Of a DNA stretch of 64,000 nt, positions 8,754 to 19,552 are shown in pieces. The translations under genes were made by a program, and so were the position numbers. Under the pieces are notes generated by a model. It was given only the letters and a program-made list of their open reading frames with translations. It made no database searches and had not been told where the DNA came from. The first letter of the stretch is position 1, and each line of letters starts with the position of its first letter. Where the stretch lies: contig NZ_PENZ01000027.1 of NCBI RefSeq assembly GCF_003144395.1, positions 1 through 64,000 on the forward strand. The letters are read 5' to 3'. This stretch comes from Proteus faecis. Its GTDB lineage: Bacteria > Pseudomonadota > Gammaproteobacteria > Enterobacterales > Enterobacteriaceae.

Positions 8754-10328
8754 ATGGCTGCTTTTAGACCTTTAAGTTCAGCACCAAGTAGTGCTGAATA
8801 TTTGAAAGCGGCGCTGAGTGCACCTGTTTATGAAGCCGCAATAGTCACTCCACTTCAAGAAATGACAAAAATCTCTGCACGTTTAGAGAATACAATTTTA
8901 GTTAAGCGTGAAGACCGACAGCCTGTTCATAGCTTTAAATTACGTGGTGCTTACACCATGATTGCAGGGCTGACTCCTGAACAAAAGGCGAAAGGTGTTG
9001 TGACTGCTTCAGCGGGCAACCACGCTCAAGGTGTTGCTTTGTCAGCGAATCGAATGGGGGTAAAGGCATTAATCGTAATGCCAGTAGCAACGGCGGATAT
9101 TAAAGTTGATGCTGTTCGCCAATTTGGTGGAGAAGCGCTACTTTATGGTGCCAATTTTGATGAAGCAAAAGCGAAAGCTATCGCACTGTCTGAAGAGATG
9201 GGATATACCTTTGTTCCACCTTTTGATCATCCTGCAGTAATTGCAGGACAGGCAACACTCGCAATGGAACTCTTACAACAAGATGTTCATCTCGATCGTA
9301 TTTTCGTACCCGTAGGAGGGGGCGGTTTAATTGCTGGCGTGGCTGTATTAATCAAACAACTTATGCCAGAAATTAAGATTATCGGTGTTGAAGCAGAAGA
9401 TGCGGCATGTTTAAAAGCAGCGTTAGAGGCTGGGCATCCTGTTGAATTAGCTCGGGTAGGCTTATTTGCAGAAGGTGTTGCTGTTAAGCGTATTGGTGAT
9501 GAAACTTTTCGTTTATGCCAGAAGTATGTCGATGATGTGATTACTGTTGATAGTGATCAAATTTGTGCAGCAGTAAAAGATTTATTTGAAGATGTGCGTG
9601 CAATTGCAGAGCCTTCAGGCGCATTGGCATTAGCAGGACTTAAAAAATACGTAGAACAGCACCAGATCAAAGGTGAGCGTCTAGCTCATGTGCTTTCCGG
9701 TGCAAATGTGAATTTTCATGGGCTACGTTATGTTTCTGAACGCTGTGAGCTAGGCGAAAAACGTGAAGCGTTATTTGCTGTGACTATTCCAGAGCAAAAG
9801 GGCAGTTTTTTACGTTTTTGTCAGATCTTAGGGCAGCGTGTAGTGACAGAGTTTAACTATCGTTATAGCGATGCGGATCCTGAAAATGCACGTATTTTTG
9901 TCGGGGTACGTTTAAGCCAAGGTTTACAAGAGCGAAAAGAAATTTTACGCGAGCTAACGGCTTCAGGTTATCAAGTCGCTGATCTTTCTGACGATGAAAT
10001 GGCAAAACTTCATGTGCGTTATATGGTGGGGGGACGTCCTAATAAATCGCTTAAAGAGCGTCTATTTAGTTTTGAATTTCCTGAGTCCCCGGGCGCTTTA
10101 ATGAAATTTTTAAAAACATTAGGGGCTTATTGGAATATCACATTATTCCACTATCGTAGTCATGGCACTGATTACGGGCGTGTGCTGGTGGCGTTTGAAC
10201 TCCCAGAAACCGAAGGTCGTTTCGAGCGACATTTAGATGCATTAGGTTATGAATATCATGATGAGACAGGAAATCCTTCTTTTCAGTTATTCCTGTCACC
10301 ACAAACGACAAGTTTAGTTGTGGAGTAA
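8754..10328 (+). CDS. ilvA: Threonine deaminase, biosynthetic
   Basis: A 524-aa PLP enzyme that converts threonine to 2-oxobutyrate and commits carbon to isoleucine. The PLP lysine is Lys62 in HSFKLRGAY, and the phosphate loop GGGGL is near residue 190. Two C-terminal ACT-like repeats (about 330-515) are the allosteric region for Ile inhibition and Val activation. The C-terminus is about 10 residues longer than in E. coli and its last 15 nt overlap the end of convergent ilvY. Confidence 0.97.
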   Translation: MAAFRPLSSAPSSAEYLKAALSAPVYEAAIVTPLQEMTKISARLENTILVKREDRQPVHSFKLRGAYTMIAGLTPEQKAKGVVTASAGNHAQGVALSANRMGVKALIVMPVATADIKVDAVRQFGGEALLYGANFDEAKAKAIALSEEMGYTFVPPFDHPAVIAGQATLAMELLQQDVHLDRIFVPVGGGGLIAGVAVLIKQLMPEIKIIGVEAEDAACLKAALEAGHPVELARVGLFAEGVAVKRIGDETFRLCQKYVDDVITVDSDQICAAVKDLFEDVRAIAEPSGALALAGLKKYVEQHQIKGERLAHVLSGANVNFHGLRYVSERCELGEKREALFAVTIPEQKGSFLRFCQILGQRVVTEFNYRYSDADPENARIFVGVRLSQGLQERKEILRELTASGYQVADLSDDEMAKLHVRYMVGGRPNKSLKERLFSFEFPESPGALMKFLKTLGAYWNITLFHYRSHGTDYGRVLVAFELPETEGRFERHLDALGYEYHDETGNPSFQLFLSPQTTSLVVE

Positions 10329-11201
10329 TCGCCAAAAAGCACTAATCACAGGCTCTTGAAGGCGTTTGTGTGATCCGCAAACGCCTAATTCGAAAGGTTC
10401 TACCATTGAAATATTATCCAATGAAGAGATGCGATTACGAACGGGCTCTGGGCAGTTATCAACGACAACTTGCGGAATAAGTGCAATACCACAACCTAAC
10501 GCAACCATTGAGACAATCGCTTCATGTCCTGAAACAGTCGCATAAATTAAGGGATTATGGATGCGGTGGCGTTTAAACCATAATGCAATTCGTTGTCGTG
10601 ATGGACCATGTTCAGGAATGATAAAGGGAATATTAAGCCAATCGGGGTTCTCTTGTGTTGCAAGATGGCGAACATTACAAGGCAGGGCTGGCACAATCAG
10701 TACTAATGGAATTTCCCCTATTTTTTCAAAGCAGATATTTTCAGGTAGCTTTTCAGGTTTTCCTGCAATACCTAAATCCGCTTCATCAGATAGCACTTTA
10801 TCGACGGCATCAGCCGCATCTCCAGTAGTGAGTTTTATTTCAACTAATGGATTTTCTGCACGAAAACGGTCAAGAATAGGTGGTAAGTGGCTGTAAGCTG
10901 CTGTTACAGAACAAAATAGTCGTAGTTCACCAGAAAGGCTTGGGCTATTTTGGTTTAGCGTATGCTTCAGTTGCTTATATTGCAACAAAGTCTGTTGAGC
11001 ATAGCGCTTTAATTGTTCGCCAGCATCAGTGAGCGTGACTTGTCGGTTATCACGTAAAAACAGTGGGTGACCTAAGCTCTCTTCAAGGCGTTGAATTTGG
11101 CGTGAGAGCGTGGAAGGGCTGACATGCATCGCTTGTGCCGTTTTGGTGAAGTGACAACTTTCAGCTAAATGTAGGAAGAGTTTGAGATCGCGAATATCCA
11201 T
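10314..11201 (-). CDS. ilvY: LysR-type activator of ilvC
   Basis: A 295-aa LysR-family regulator that binds between ilvY and ilvC and activates ilvC when acetolactate or acetohydroxybutyrate accumulates. The N-terminal helix-turn-helix reads FTKTAQAMHVSPSTLSRQIQRLE, followed by the effector domain. ATG 11201 is preferred (MDIRDLKLFLHL as in E. coli, with AGGTG 7 nt upstream); an in-frame ATG at 11207 sits almost on that ribosome-binding site. The 3' end overlaps ilvA by 15 bp, a tight convergent arrangement. Confidence 0.95.
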   Translation of the reverse strand: MDIRDLKLFLHLAESCHFTKTAQAMHVSPSTLSRQIQRLEESLGHPLFLRDNRQVTLTDAGEQLKRYAQQTLLQYKQLKHTLNQNSPSLSGELRLFCSVTAAYSHLPPILDRFRAENPLVEIKLTTGDAADAVDKVLSDEADLGIAGKPEKLPENICFEKIGEIPLVLIVPALPCNVRHLATQENPDWLNIPFIIPEHGPSRQRIALWFKRHRIHNPLIYATVSGHEAIVSMVALGCGIALIPQVVVDNCPEPVRNRISSLDNISMVEPFELGVCGSHKRLQEPVISAFWRLLHN

Positions 11202-11231
11202 TGTCATCCACCTTAGGTGATAAAAAAGAAC

Positions 11232-11248
11232 GTTGCATTTTTTGCAAC
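11232..11248. promoter_or_regulatory. IlvY operator palindrome in the ilvY-ilvC intergenic region
   Basis: GTTGCA (11232-11237) and TGCAAC (11243-11248) form a perfect inverted repeat with a TTTTT centre, giving the T-N11-A geometry of LysR sites. It lies 30 bp before the ilvY start. A candidate ilvC -10 element TATAGT lies at 11293-11298 with a weak -35, as expected for an activator-dependent promoter. E. coli has tandem IlvY operators here; a second site is not obvious. Confidence 0.72.
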
Positions 11249-11371
11249 ACTATCTTGTAAATATATCAATTTAAGCAATGGCTTTCATCCCCTATAGTAA
11301 AGTCATGTAGCACCTCACAAAGAGTGAGGATAATAATAGCAAACACATACACAACGATTTTGGAGTCCCTT

Positions 11372-12847
11372 ATGGCAAATTATTTTAATACACTGAATCT
11401 GCGTCAGCAGTTGTCGCAATTGGGTAAATGTCGCTTTATGTCGCGTGAAGAATTTGCTGATGAAGCAAATTACTTGAAAGGCAAAAAAGTCGTTATCATA
11501 GGTTGTGGCGCACAAGGCCTTAACCAAGGTCTAAATATGCGTGATTCAGGCTTGAATATCGCGTATGCCTTACGGCAAGAGGCGATTGATGAGAAACGTG
11601 CATCATGGCGTCGCGCGACCGAAAACGGCTTTGAGGTTGGAACCTATGAAGCGTTGATCCCTCAAGCAGATTTAGTGGTTAACTTAACGCCAGATAAACA
11701 GCATTCTGCTGTTGTTCAAGCTGTTCAACCACTGATGAAATCAGGTGCAGCATTAGGTTACTCTCATGGTTTTAATATCGTTGAAGTTGGCGAAAAAATT
11801 CGCGATGACATCACCGTTGTGATGGTTGCACCAAAATGTCCGGGCACAGAAGTTCGCGAAGAATATAAGCGTGGTTTTGGTGTTCCAACACTGATTGCTG
11901 TTCACCCTGAAAATGATGCAAAAGGTGAAGGTATGGCCATCGCGAAAGCATGGGCAGCGGCAACAGGTGGTCATCGTGCGGGTGTTTTAGAATCTTCTTT
12001 CGTTGCCGAAGTAAAATCTGACTTAATGGGTGAGCAGACTATTCTGTGCGGTATGTTACAAGCAGGCTCTCTGTTATGTTATGACAAAATGGTTGCCGAT
12101 GGTGTTGAACCAGGCTATGCAGGTAAATTGATTCAGTTTGGTTGGGAAACCATTACAGAAGCACTCAAGCAAGGTGGTATCACCTTGATGATGGACAGAT
12201 TATCTAACCCAGCGAAAATCCGTGCCTATGCATTATCAGAGCAACTGAAAGAGATTATGGCGCCACTGTTTGCGAAACATATGGATGACATTATTTCAGG
12301 TAAATTCTCTGAAACGATGATGGCAGATTGGGCAAATGATGATAAAAACTTGCTGACATGGCGTGAAGAGACTGGAGCCAGCGCATTTGAAAATTACCCT
12401 GAATATGAGGGTAAAATCAGTGAACAAGAGTACTTTGATCACGGTGTATTAATGGTTGCAATGGTTAAAGCTGGTGTTGAATTAGCCTTTGATACCATGA
12501 TTGAAGCAGGGATCTTTGCAGAGTCAGCTTATTATGAATCACTGCATGAGTTGCCATTAATCGCGAATACCATCGCTCGTAAGCGTTTGTATGAAATGAA
12601 TGTGGTTATTTCTGATACCGCAGAATATGGCAACTATCTGTTCTCATTCGCTGTTGTTCCTATGCTGAAAGAGTTTATGACAACATTGCAATCTGGTGAT
12701 TTAGCGAAGAAAGTTCAAGATAATGGAACAGATAATGCACAATTACGTGATATCAATGAAGCCATTCGTCAGCACCCAATTGAAGCGGTAGGTAAAACGT
12801 TGCGTGGGTATATGACGGATATGAAAAAGATTGCTGTCGGTAACTAA
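11372..12847 (+). CDS. ilvC: Ketol-acid reductoisomerase (class II)
   Basis: A 491-aa long-form (class II) enzyme that isomerises and reduces acetolactate or acetohydroxybutyrate with NADPH and Mg. The N-terminal Rossmann motif is [17 protein letters not shown], and the duplicated C-terminal knotted domain accounts for the length, equal to E. coli. ATG 11372 follows TTGGAGTCCCTT; the longer frame to 11324 has no support. It is divergent from ilvY, which controls it. Confidence 0.97.
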   Translation: MANYFNTLNLRQQLSQLGKCRFMSREEFADEANYLKGKKVVIIGCGAQGLNQGLNMRDSGLNIAYALRQEAIDEKRASWRRATENGFEVGTYEALIPQADLVVNLTPDKQHSAVVQAVQPLMKSGAALGYSHGFNIVEVGEKIRDDITVVMVAPKCPGTEVREEYKRGFGVPTLIAVHPENDAKGEGMAIAKAWAAATGGHRAGVLESSFVAEVKSDLMGEQTILCGMLQAGSLLCYDKMVADGVEPGYAGKLIQFGWETITEALKQGGITLMMDRLSNPAKIRAYALSEQLKEIMAPLFAKHMDDIISGKFSETMMADWANDDKNLLTWREETGASAFENYPEYEGKISEQEYFDHGVLMVAMVKAGVELAFDTMIEAGIFAESAYYESLHELPLIANTIARKRLYEMNVVISDTAEYGNYLFSFAVVPMLKEFMTTLQSGDLAKKVQDNGTDNAQLRDINEAIRQHPIEAVGKTLRGYMTDMKKIAVGN

Positions 12848-12900
12848 TTTTTCGTCGCTCTTTACGCGATAAGTGTGTTGGCATAGGCATATTATGAAAA

Positions 12901-12928
12901 AGCCGAAGTGATAATATTCACTTCGGCT
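12901..12928 (-). terminator. Terminator between ilvC and the orphan membrane gene
   Basis: An 11-bp perfect stem, AGCCGAAGTGA (12901-12911) with TCACTTCGGCT (12918-12928). The T run follows it on the minus strand (AAAA at 12897-12900), so it best serves the leftward gene at 12934, only 6 bp away. It may also stop ilvC transcription, but with a poor U tract in that direction. Confidence 0.8.
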
Positions 12929-12933
12929 TCATG

Positions 12934-13311
12934 TTATTGGTTTTGTTTTTCTTCGTGACTCTTTATTGCTCCAATTATACCTAACACTAGTCCTAATGTT
13001 CTCACGAGCTCTTTGACTAAAGAAAATTCACTTATCATAGGTTGTCCCATGATTTCATACTTGTAGCCATCAGTAGATATCCCACTATAAAAAAAGAAAA
13101 TTATTAATATGATGGCATAGCTATATGCAAGAGCTTTATTTTTATTCGGTGATAACGAGTATATTATTACTCCACCAGAGAAATAAACGAAAAACCTAAT
13201 TATATTTTGAAAGAAACCTCCTGATTCAGGAGTCAATATCATATAAGCAAGAGGTTCAATAATTGAAATTGCTAGTATGGGAATAATTAAAAACACAAGC
13301 CATTTTTTCAA
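12934..13311 (-). CDS. Small membrane protein of unknown function
   Basis: A 125-aa protein I do not recognise. It has four predicted membrane spans (about residues 4-26, 35-54, 60-78 and 98-114), with a lysine start and a charged tail EEKQNQ. The start is TTG 13311 with AAGGA about 7 nt upstream; no ATG gives a full first helix. Codon use is more AT-rich than in the neighbours. E. coli has ppiC and a small gene at this position between ilvC and rep, so this looks like a lineage-specific replacement. It has its own terminator. Confidence 0.7.
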   Translation of the reverse strand: MKKWLVFLIIPILAISIIEPLAYMILTPESGGFFQNIIRFFVYFSGGVIIYSLSPNKNKALAYSYAIILIIFFFYSGISTDGYKYEIMGQPMISEFSLVKELVRTLGLVLGIIGAIKSHEEKQNQ

Positions 13312-13619
13312 AAGAGAATCCTTTAATTAATTGTATTATAAGAAAGTTAATGTTCTTTTTTATATTGAGAGAGAGCCTAGTGTATAGGTTTTATTAGTAA
13401 GATAAGTATATATTATTAGTATAAATAAAAGTGACTATTTATCATTTAATTATACTTCAAATACATCTCTATCTTACTTTAAAAATATACAAATTTATTT
13501 ATCTGCTCCTTGTCTATAAATAAAGTAATTGTTAACCAAAAACCAACGCCATCTTTCTATGCACTTTCTGCTACAATTATTCCCCGTTATGTTCTTGGTT
13601 AATGAAGTTTGGAAAAAGT
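13312..13619. other. AT-rich gap upstream of rep
   Basis: About 300 bp between the divergent orphan gene and rep. It is AT-rich with no ORF, no strong hairpin and no clear promoter pair that I can defend. It must contain the starts of transcription for both flanking genes. Confidence 0.5.
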
Positions 13620-15644
13620 ATGCGATTAAATCCTGGTCAGCAAAAAGCAGTGGAATATGTGTCAGGCCCTTGTTTGGTCTTGGCTGGTGCGGGCTCAGGT
13701 AAAACACGGGTTATTACCAATAAAATTGCACACCTTATTCGTCAATGCCAATACTCAGCAAAGCAAATTGCAGCGGTTACGTTTACCAATAAAGCAGCAC
13801 GTGAAATGAAAGAGCGTGTTGCTCAAACCTTAGGTCGACAAGAAGCGAAGGGGTTAATGATCTCAACGTTCCATACCTTGGGATTAGAAATTATTAAACG
13901 TGAATATAAAGCACTCGGTATTAAAGCGAAATTTTCATTGTTTGATGATCAAGACCAATCCGCCTTGCTCAAAGAATTAACGGCTGATTTATTAGAAGAA
14001 GATAAAGATTTACTTTCCCAGTTAAAGAGCCAAATCTCTAACTGGAAAAATGACATGCTTACGCCAGAACAAGCAATGGGAATGGCGAGATCACAACAAG
14101 ATCATACATTTGCCGAATGCTTCCGACGTTATGAACAACATTTGCGTAGTTGCAATGTGCTCGACTTTGATGACTTAATTAGCCGACCGACTATGTTATT
14201 GCGCACGAATGAAGAAGTGAGGGAGCGCTGGCAAAGACGTATCCGCTATTTGCTGGTGGATGAATATCAAGATACTAATACCAGTCAATATGAATTGGTT
14301 AAATGGTTGGTTGGCGAAAGGGCTCGCTTTACGGTTGTCGGCGATGATGACCAATCCATTTATTCATGGCGTGGCGCTCGCCCTCAAAATTTAGTGTTAT
14401 TACAAAAAGATTTTCCACAACTTAATGTGATCAAGCTTGAGCAAAACTATCGCTCTTCTGGGCGTATTTTAAAATCAGCGAATATCTTGATTGAGAATAA
14501 TCCCCATGTCTTTGAAAAACGACTCTTTTCAGAATTAGGTTATGGTGATGAACTGCGAGTTTTAACGGCGAATAATGAAGAGCATGAAGCTGAGCGTGTA
14601 GCTGGTGAATTAATTGCCCATCACTTTATTAATAAAACTAATTATAAGGATTATGCGATCCTTTATCGTGGTAATCATCAGTCTCGTATTTTTGAAAAAT
14701 ACTTGATGCAAAATCGTATTCCTTATCGTATTTCAGGTGAAACCTCTTTTTTTTCACGAGAAGAGATAAAAGATATTCTAGCCTATTTACGCGTTATTAC
14801 TAATCCTGATGATGATGCCGCATTTTTACGTATTGTGAACAAGCCTCGTCGTGAAATCGGACCTATGACGATCCAAAAATTAGGTGAGTGGGCAAAAGTT
14901 CGAGATAAAAGCTTATACAATGCCTGCTTTGATTTAGGGTTAAGCCAAACATTAACAGGCCGAGGCTTGAATTCATTACAAGCATTTTCACAATGGATGT
15001 CGCGTATAGTACAAAAATCAGAACGAGAGCCACTATTAGCTGTGCGTGATTTATTGCATGAAATGGATTATGAAAGTTGGTTATATGAAACCTCAAGTAG
15101 TGCGAAAGCTGCAGAAATGAGGATGAAAAATATTAATCAGCTATTTTTATGGATGAGTGAAATGCTTGAAGGTGATGAATTACATGAGCCTATGACGCTT
15201 TCCCAAGTCGTTAACCGTTTTACCTTGCGTGATATGATGGAGCGAGGAGAAACAGAAGAAGAGTTAGATCAAGTTCAGTTAATGACGTTACATGCCTCTA
15301 AAGGTCTTGAATTTCCTCATGTGTTTTTAGTGGGAATGGAAGAGGGGATATTGCCACATCAAAGTAGCATTGATGAAGATAATGTAGAAGAAGAAAGACG
15401 TCTTGCTTATGTGGGAATTACTCGAGCACAAAAAACACTTACGTTTACGTTATGTAAAGAACGGCGTCAATATGGTGAATTAATCAAACCTGATCCAAGC
15501 CGCTTTCTTTATGAGTTACCTCAAGATGATTTGAATTGGGATACCAATAAAAAGAAAGTGTTAAGTGCAGAGGAAAAACAAGAGAAAGGGCAAAAAGGTG
15601 TTGCAGGATTAAGAGCGATGTTGGCAAGGCATAAACCGGAATAG
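13620..15644 (+). CDS. rep: ATP-dependent DNA helicase Rep
   Basis: A 674-aa UvrD/Rep superfamily 1A helicase (3'-5') that travels with the replisome through DnaB and clears proteins from DNA. Walker A is AGAGSGKT at 22-29, and motif II is DEYQDTN, followed by [13 protein letters not shown]. Start ATG 13620 follows TTGGAAAAAGT and matches the E. coli N-terminus MRLNPGQQ; an upstream in-frame ATG at 13602 lacks a ribosome-binding site. It is a paralogue of uvrD at 47.9 kb. Confidence 0.96.
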   Translation: MRLNPGQQKAVEYVSGPCLVLAGAGSGKTRVITNKIAHLIRQCQYSAKQIAAVTFTNKAAREMKERVAQTLGRQEAKGLMISTFHTLGLEIIKREYKALGIKAKFSLFDDQDQSALLKELTADLLEEDKDLLSQLKSQISNWKNDMLTPEQAMGMARSQQDHTFAECFRRYEQHLRSCNVLDFDDLISRPTMLLRTNEEVRERWQRRIRYLLVDEYQDTNTSQYELVKWLVGERARFTVVGDDDQSIYSWRGARPQNLVLLQKDFPQLNVIKLEQNYRSSGRILKSANILIENNPHVFEKRLFSELGYGDELRVLTANNEEHEAERVAGELIAHHFINKTNYKDYAILYRGNHQSRIFEKYLMQNRIPYRISGETSFFSREEIKDILAYLRVITNPDDDAAFLRIVNKPRREIGPMTIQKLGEWAKVRDKSLYNACFDLGLSQTLTGRGLNSLQAFSQWMSRIVQKSEREPLLAVRDLLHEMDYESWLYETSSSAKAAEMRMKNINQLFLWMSEMLEGDELHEPMTLSQVVNRFTLRDMMERGETEEELDQVQLMTLHASKGLEFPHVFLVGMEEGILPHQSSIDEDNVEEERRLAYVGITRAQKTLTFTLCKERRQYGELIKPDPSRFLYELPQDDLNWDTNKKKVLSAEEKQEKGQKGVAGLRAMLARHKPE

Positions 15645-15667
15645 CGTAGAGAACAGTAGATAAAATA

Positions 15668-15702
15668 AACCCCTTAGCATATTGATCGCCAAGGGGTTTT
15701 TA
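15668..15702 (+). terminator. Terminator between rep and gppA
   Basis: AAACCCCTT pairs with AAGGGGTTT around an imperfect inner stem, followed by T5ATTTTT. Located 24 nt after the rep stop and 20 bp from the convergent gppA stop, so it may act in both directions. Confidence 0.85.
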
Positions 15703-15722
15703 TTTTTGTATAAGTAAAAAGG

Positions 15723-17231
15723 TTAACTTATACGAGAGCTATTTTGTTCTTCAATCATTAAAGACCAATGGACATAACTCTGAAGTTGGATCTCTTCTTG
15801 GAGATTTTCAGCACGCAATGGATGATCATTAAGCCATTGATATGGCAATGTAATAATGAGTTTTTCATCTTCAGTGCGTAATCGTAATGCTGGGAGCGTA
15901 TCATCTCGGCGACGGCTAGCAAAAATGATGGCTAATCGCAGTAAACGCACTAGTCGATTGGCTTGAGTTATCGGCAGGGCATTTTGATGATTAAGGGGGG
16001 CAAGATCGATGATCCCAGTTTGGTTTTTTAGCAAAGAAGCTAATAAACGTCGTTGGGCAGGAGTATATCCTGGTAAATCAAGATGAGAGATCAGATAGCT
16101 TGCATGTGAAGGTGCTTGGCGGAAATCGACACTTAGGCCAATTTCATGTAATGCACTAGCGCTATTAAGCAATTCACGGCAACGATTATCTAACTGCCAA
16201 CTTTTACTGACTTGGATAAAAAAGTGTTCTGCCAGTTGTTGAACTCGATGTGCTTGCTCAATATCAATTTGAAACCGGCGCTGGACATTACGAAGAGTAC
16301 GTTGGCGGATATCTTGCTCAATAGGAAGATGCAACATTCCATAGACTAACCCCTCTCGTAATGCCCCACCTGCTAAGATCATATTGTCGATATGCAGTGT
16401 TTCAAATATGGCGATTAAGATAGCAAGCCCACTTGGAAACACTAAAGCGCGTTCAAAAGTAAGTCCTTCAATTTCCAGCTCTTCTAGTTTTCCACACTCA
16501 ATGGCTTTGTATTTGAGTCGCTCAAGCTTAGGTAAAGTGATTAATTCATCCATACCTTGAGCAATCATGATCTCTTGTAATGCTTGTACAGTACCAGAGG
16601 CACCCACACACACTTGCCAGCCTTGCTCAATTAATTTATCTGCCACTGGGGCGAGTATCGCTTTGGCTGCGTCTTGTGCTTTAGCAAAATTTTCTTGAGT
16701 TAAAGAGCGATCAGTAAAATAGCGCTCTAACCAAGTGACACAGCCCATACTTAAGCTCATTAATTGCGTCGTTTTAGCACCCGTACCAGTTACCAGCTCT
16801 GTACTACCCCCACCAATATCGACGACTAAACGTTGCTCTGCACCACCAGTAGTATGTGCAACGCCACGATAGATAAGGCGCGCTTCTTCCTCACCACTGA
16901 TAACATGAACAGTATTACCTAATATTTCAGACGCTTTTGCGACAAAAATATCCGCATTCTTAGCAATACGTAATGTGGCTGTTGCTACGACTCTGATTTG
17001 TTCAGCTGGAATATCACGTAGATATTCAGAAAAAAGTCGTAAACATTGCCAACCGCGTTCCATTGCCTGCTCTGACAATTCATTTTCACTGTTTAGGCCC
17101 GCAGCGAGTCGAACTTTACGTTTTACACGGGAAAGCACTTGTATAGAGCCCGCGATTTCTCGAACGACTAACATATGAAAACTGTTAGAACCTAAATCAA
17201 TAGCAGCATAAAGTGATGAGGATTTCAGCAT
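15723..17231 (-). CDS. gppA: Guanosine pentaphosphate phosphohydrolase GppA
   Basis: A 502-aa Ppx/GppA phosphatase (ASKHA fold) that converts pppGpp to ppGpp in the stringent response. The phosphate loops DLGSNSFHM near residue 12 and [10 protein letters not shown] near residue 146 are present. The second half is an HD-like helical domain. It starts 3 nt after the rhlB stop and is probably cotranscribed with it. Slightly longer than the 494-aa E. coli protein. The N-terminus [15 protein letters not shown] confirms gppA rather than ppx, as does the location. Confidence 0.94.
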   Translation of the reverse strand: MLKSSSLYAAIDLGSNSFHMLVVREIAGSIQVLSRVKRKVRLAAGLNSENELSEQAMERGWQCLRLFSEYLRDIPAEQIRVVATATLRIAKNADIFVAKASEILGNTVHVISGEEEARLIYRGVAHTTGGAEQRLVVDIGGGSTELVTGTGAKTTQLMSLSMGCVTWLERYFTDRSLTQENFAKAQDAAKAILAPVADKLIEQGWQVCVGASGTVQALQEIMIAQGMDELITLPKLERLKYKAIECGKLEELEIEGLTFERALVFPSGLAILIAIFETLHIDNMILAGGALREGLVYGMLHLPIEQDIRQRTLRNVQRRFQIDIEQAHRVQQLAEHFFIQVSKSWQLDNRCRELLNSASALHEIGLSVDFRQAPSHASYLISHLDLPGYTPAQRRLLASLLKNQTGIIDLAPLNHQNALPITQANRLVRLLRLAIIFASRRRDDTLPALRLRTEDEKLIITLPYQWLNDHPLRAENLQEEIQLQSYVHWSLMIEEQNSSRIS

Positions 17232-17234
17232 AAT

Positions 17235-18539
17235 TTATGGATGACTCGGGCGTTTATTTCGGTTGTTACGTTGAGTATTATTTCCTCTATTATTTCGCGC
17301 AGACGCATTATTGCGACGAGGCTGACCTTGGCGAGGACGGTGACGGCGTTTAGGCTCAGGGAGATCAGTTAATAACGCATCACTATTATATTTACTCACA
17401 GGAATAGCATGTTGAATATAAGTTTCAATTGCTGGTAAATTCAGTGCATATTCTTCACATGCAAGGCTGATTGAGTTACCACTATTTCCAGCGCGTCCTG
17501 TTCTACCAATACGGTGAACATAGTCTTCACAATCATCAGGTAAATCATAGTTAAAAACATGAGTTACTGATGGAATATGAAGACCTCTAGCGGCAACGTC
17601 AGTGGCAACCAGAATATCAAGATTACCTTGGGTAAAATCTTCTAAAATGCGTAGACGTTTTTTCTGAGGTACATCACCTGTTAATAAACCAACGCGGTGT
17701 CCATCGGCGACAAGGTGTGCCCAAATGTCGTCACAGCGATGTTTTGTATTGGCGAAAATAATACAGCGATCTGGCCATTCTTCTTCAATTAATGTTTGAA
17801 GAAGACGCATTTTCTCTTCATTTGAAGGATAAAAGAGTTCTTCTTTTATGCTAAAACCTGTTTTTTGTTCAGGTTCCACTTCAACATATTCAGGATTATT
17901 CATCTGCTCAAAAGCCAGTTCTCTTACACGGTAAGAAAGCGTTGCAGAGAACAGCATATTCATACGCTCAGTGGCAACTGGCATACGGCGGAAGATCCAA
18001 CGAATATCTTTAATAAAGCCGAGATCGTACATTCTGTCAGCTTCATCAAGTACCACAACTTGGATTGCGTTAAGGTTAATATGTCCTTGCTTAACGTAGT
18101 CAATTAAACGACCTGTTGTGCCAATAACAATATCGACACCATTACTTAATACTTTGAGTTGTTCGTCATAGCCATCGCCACCGTAGGCGAGACCCATTTT
18201 AATTCCTGTACTTTGCGCAAGCTCTTTAGCATCAGAATAAATCTGCACAGCTAATTCGCGTGTTGGCGCCATAATAAGTGCACGAGGTTGATTAGTTTCA
18301 TGCCCTTCTTTAGCCGGGTGTGTTAAAAGATAATGAAACGTTGAGGTTAAAAACGCCAACGTTTTTCCTGTTCCTGTTTGGGCTTGCCCGGCAATGTCTT
18401 GACCTTTCACAGTGATAGGTAACGTCAATGCCTGAATTTGTGTACAATTAGAGAACCCTTTTTTTTCAAGGGCTTCTATCACTTTGGGATGCAAGGCGAA
18501 GTCGGAAAACTTCTTTTCTGTCAAATATGTTTTGCTCAT
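17235..18539 (-). CDS. rhlB: DEAD-box RNA helicase RhlB
   Basis: A 434-aa DEAD-box helicase of the RNA degradosome, which unwinds structured RNA for PNPase and RNase E. Visible motifs are Q motif with F and TQIQ, Walker A AQTGTGKT at 53-60, DEAD at 165-168, SAT, and [10 protein letters not shown]. The C-terminal tail (about 395-434) is rich in Arg and Asn, likely RNA-binding. It is divergent from trxA and immediately upstream of gppA. Confidence 0.96.
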   Translation of the reverse strand: MSKTYLTEKKFSDFALHPKVIEALEKKGFSNCTQIQALTLPITVKGQDIAGQAQTGTGKTLAFLTSTFHYLLTHPAKEGHETNQPRALIMAPTRELAVQIYSDAKELAQSTGIKMGLAYGGDGYDEQLKVLSNGVDIVIGTTGRLIDYVKQGHINLNAIQVVVLDEADRMYDLGFIKDIRWIFRRMPVATERMNMLFSATLSYRVRELAFEQMNNPEYVEVEPEQKTGFSIKEELFYPSNEEKMRLLQTLIEEEWPDRCIIFANTKHRCDDIWAHLVADGHRVGLLTGDVPQKKRLRILEDFTQGNLDILVATDVAARGLHIPSVTHVFNYDLPDDCEDYVHRIGRTGRAGNSGNSISLACEEYALNLPAIETYIQHAIPVSKYNSDALLTDLPEPKRRHRPRQGQPRRNNASARNNRGNNTQRNNRNKRPSHP

Positions 18540-18658
18540 AATGTAATAGAATATCAGTTATAGGTTGCATTACAAAAGTTTATCCGCTGAAATGCAGACA
18601 GACTTTTGTTATTTAATGTTACACTGGTACGGTCAATATTATTCTTTGGAGTAGAACA

Positions 18659-18985
18659 ATGAGCGATAAAATCCTTCACTTATCTGACAGCAAATTCGAT
18701 GCTGATGTATTAAATGCAACCGGCCCTGTGCTTGTTGATTTCTGGGCTGAATGGTGTGGCCCATGTAAAATGATTGCTCCTATTCTAGATGAAGTTGCAA
18801 CAGAATACGCTGGTAAATTAACAGTTGCGAAGCTAAACATCGATCAAAACCCGCTGACAGCACCAAAATACGGTATTCGCGGTATTCCTACACTAATTTT
18901 ATTCAAAAACGGTGCAGTTGCTGCGACAAAAGTAGGCGCATTGTCAAAAACTCAACTGAAAGAGTTTTTAGACGAAAATATCTAA
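18659..18985 (+). CDS. trxA: Thioredoxin 1
   Basis: A 108-aa thioredoxin with the redox motif WCGPCK at residues 32-37 and the cis-proline loop GIRGIPTL. It reduces ribonucleotide reductase, PAPS reductase and other cytosolic disulfides. TTTGGAG lies 9 nt before the ATG. It lies between divergent rhlB and rho, as in E. coli, and may read through into the rho leader. Confidence 0.97.
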   Translation: MSDKILHLSDSKFDADVLNATGPVLVDFWAEWCGPCKMIAPILDEVATEYAGKLTVAKLNIDQNPLTAPKYGIRGIPTLILFKNGAVAATKVGALSKTQLKEFLDENI

Positions 18986-19552
18986 TTTGATTTAGATATC
19001 AAAAATAAAGTAGGACGTTTAGATCTTGTCAGTATTTCTGTTATTGACCGCTAGACGTCCGCTTCGAAGCATGGTAAGTTAGCGCCACTTACTTACATAA
19101 TATATCGGATCTACTTGTCAATATGATTAGACATGATTAAATAAGTCTGAGATATTGAATATCAAGCGTGCAAAGTAATAGAATTGAATAACATGATATG
19201 ATATTTAATCTAAAATGATATTTAATATAAGTAATCTGAATTCATCTAACCAGTCAAGTTGCCTTAGAATAATCTATAGTATTCAAGGAATATAAATTTT
19301 TCCAAAGTATGTTCCTAACCCATAAGTTGAAAGTACACTCATGCATCACGAAAATGAATGTCACTTCTCTGGGATAAAGCAGACTGGTCTATATAGTATT
19401 AACACTCTCTAACATTATCATTTTAGTTATACCTTTATGTTAGAAAGTTATAATCTGTAATTTTACACATGACGAAACTGACAGCGATTCGCTGTTATAC
19501 TATTCACGTTCATAGTTCGAGAGTTACCCCGAGTTATTAAGAACCCACCATT
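18986..19552 (+). other. Long untranslated leader of rho
   Basis: A 567-bp region between trxA and rho without a credible gene. It has inverted repeats GGACGT (19013-19018) with ACGTCC (19055-19060) and ACAGCGATTCGCTGT near 19480-19494, and a TGTTATACT extended -10-like box at about 19492-19500. In E. coli rho is autoregulated by Rho-dependent attenuation in such a leader. No homologue of the E. coli rhoL peptide is visible. Confidence 0.6.

Noticed and set aside
10561-10896. 111-codon open frame antisense to ilvY
   Set aside because: Fully inside ilvY on the opposite strand; composition follows the ilvY codon pattern.
19309-19412. Two short overlapping frames (22 and 23 codons) in the rho leader as rhoL candidates
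   Set aside because: Neither has a Shine-Dalgarno sequence or resembles the E. coli RhoL peptide.
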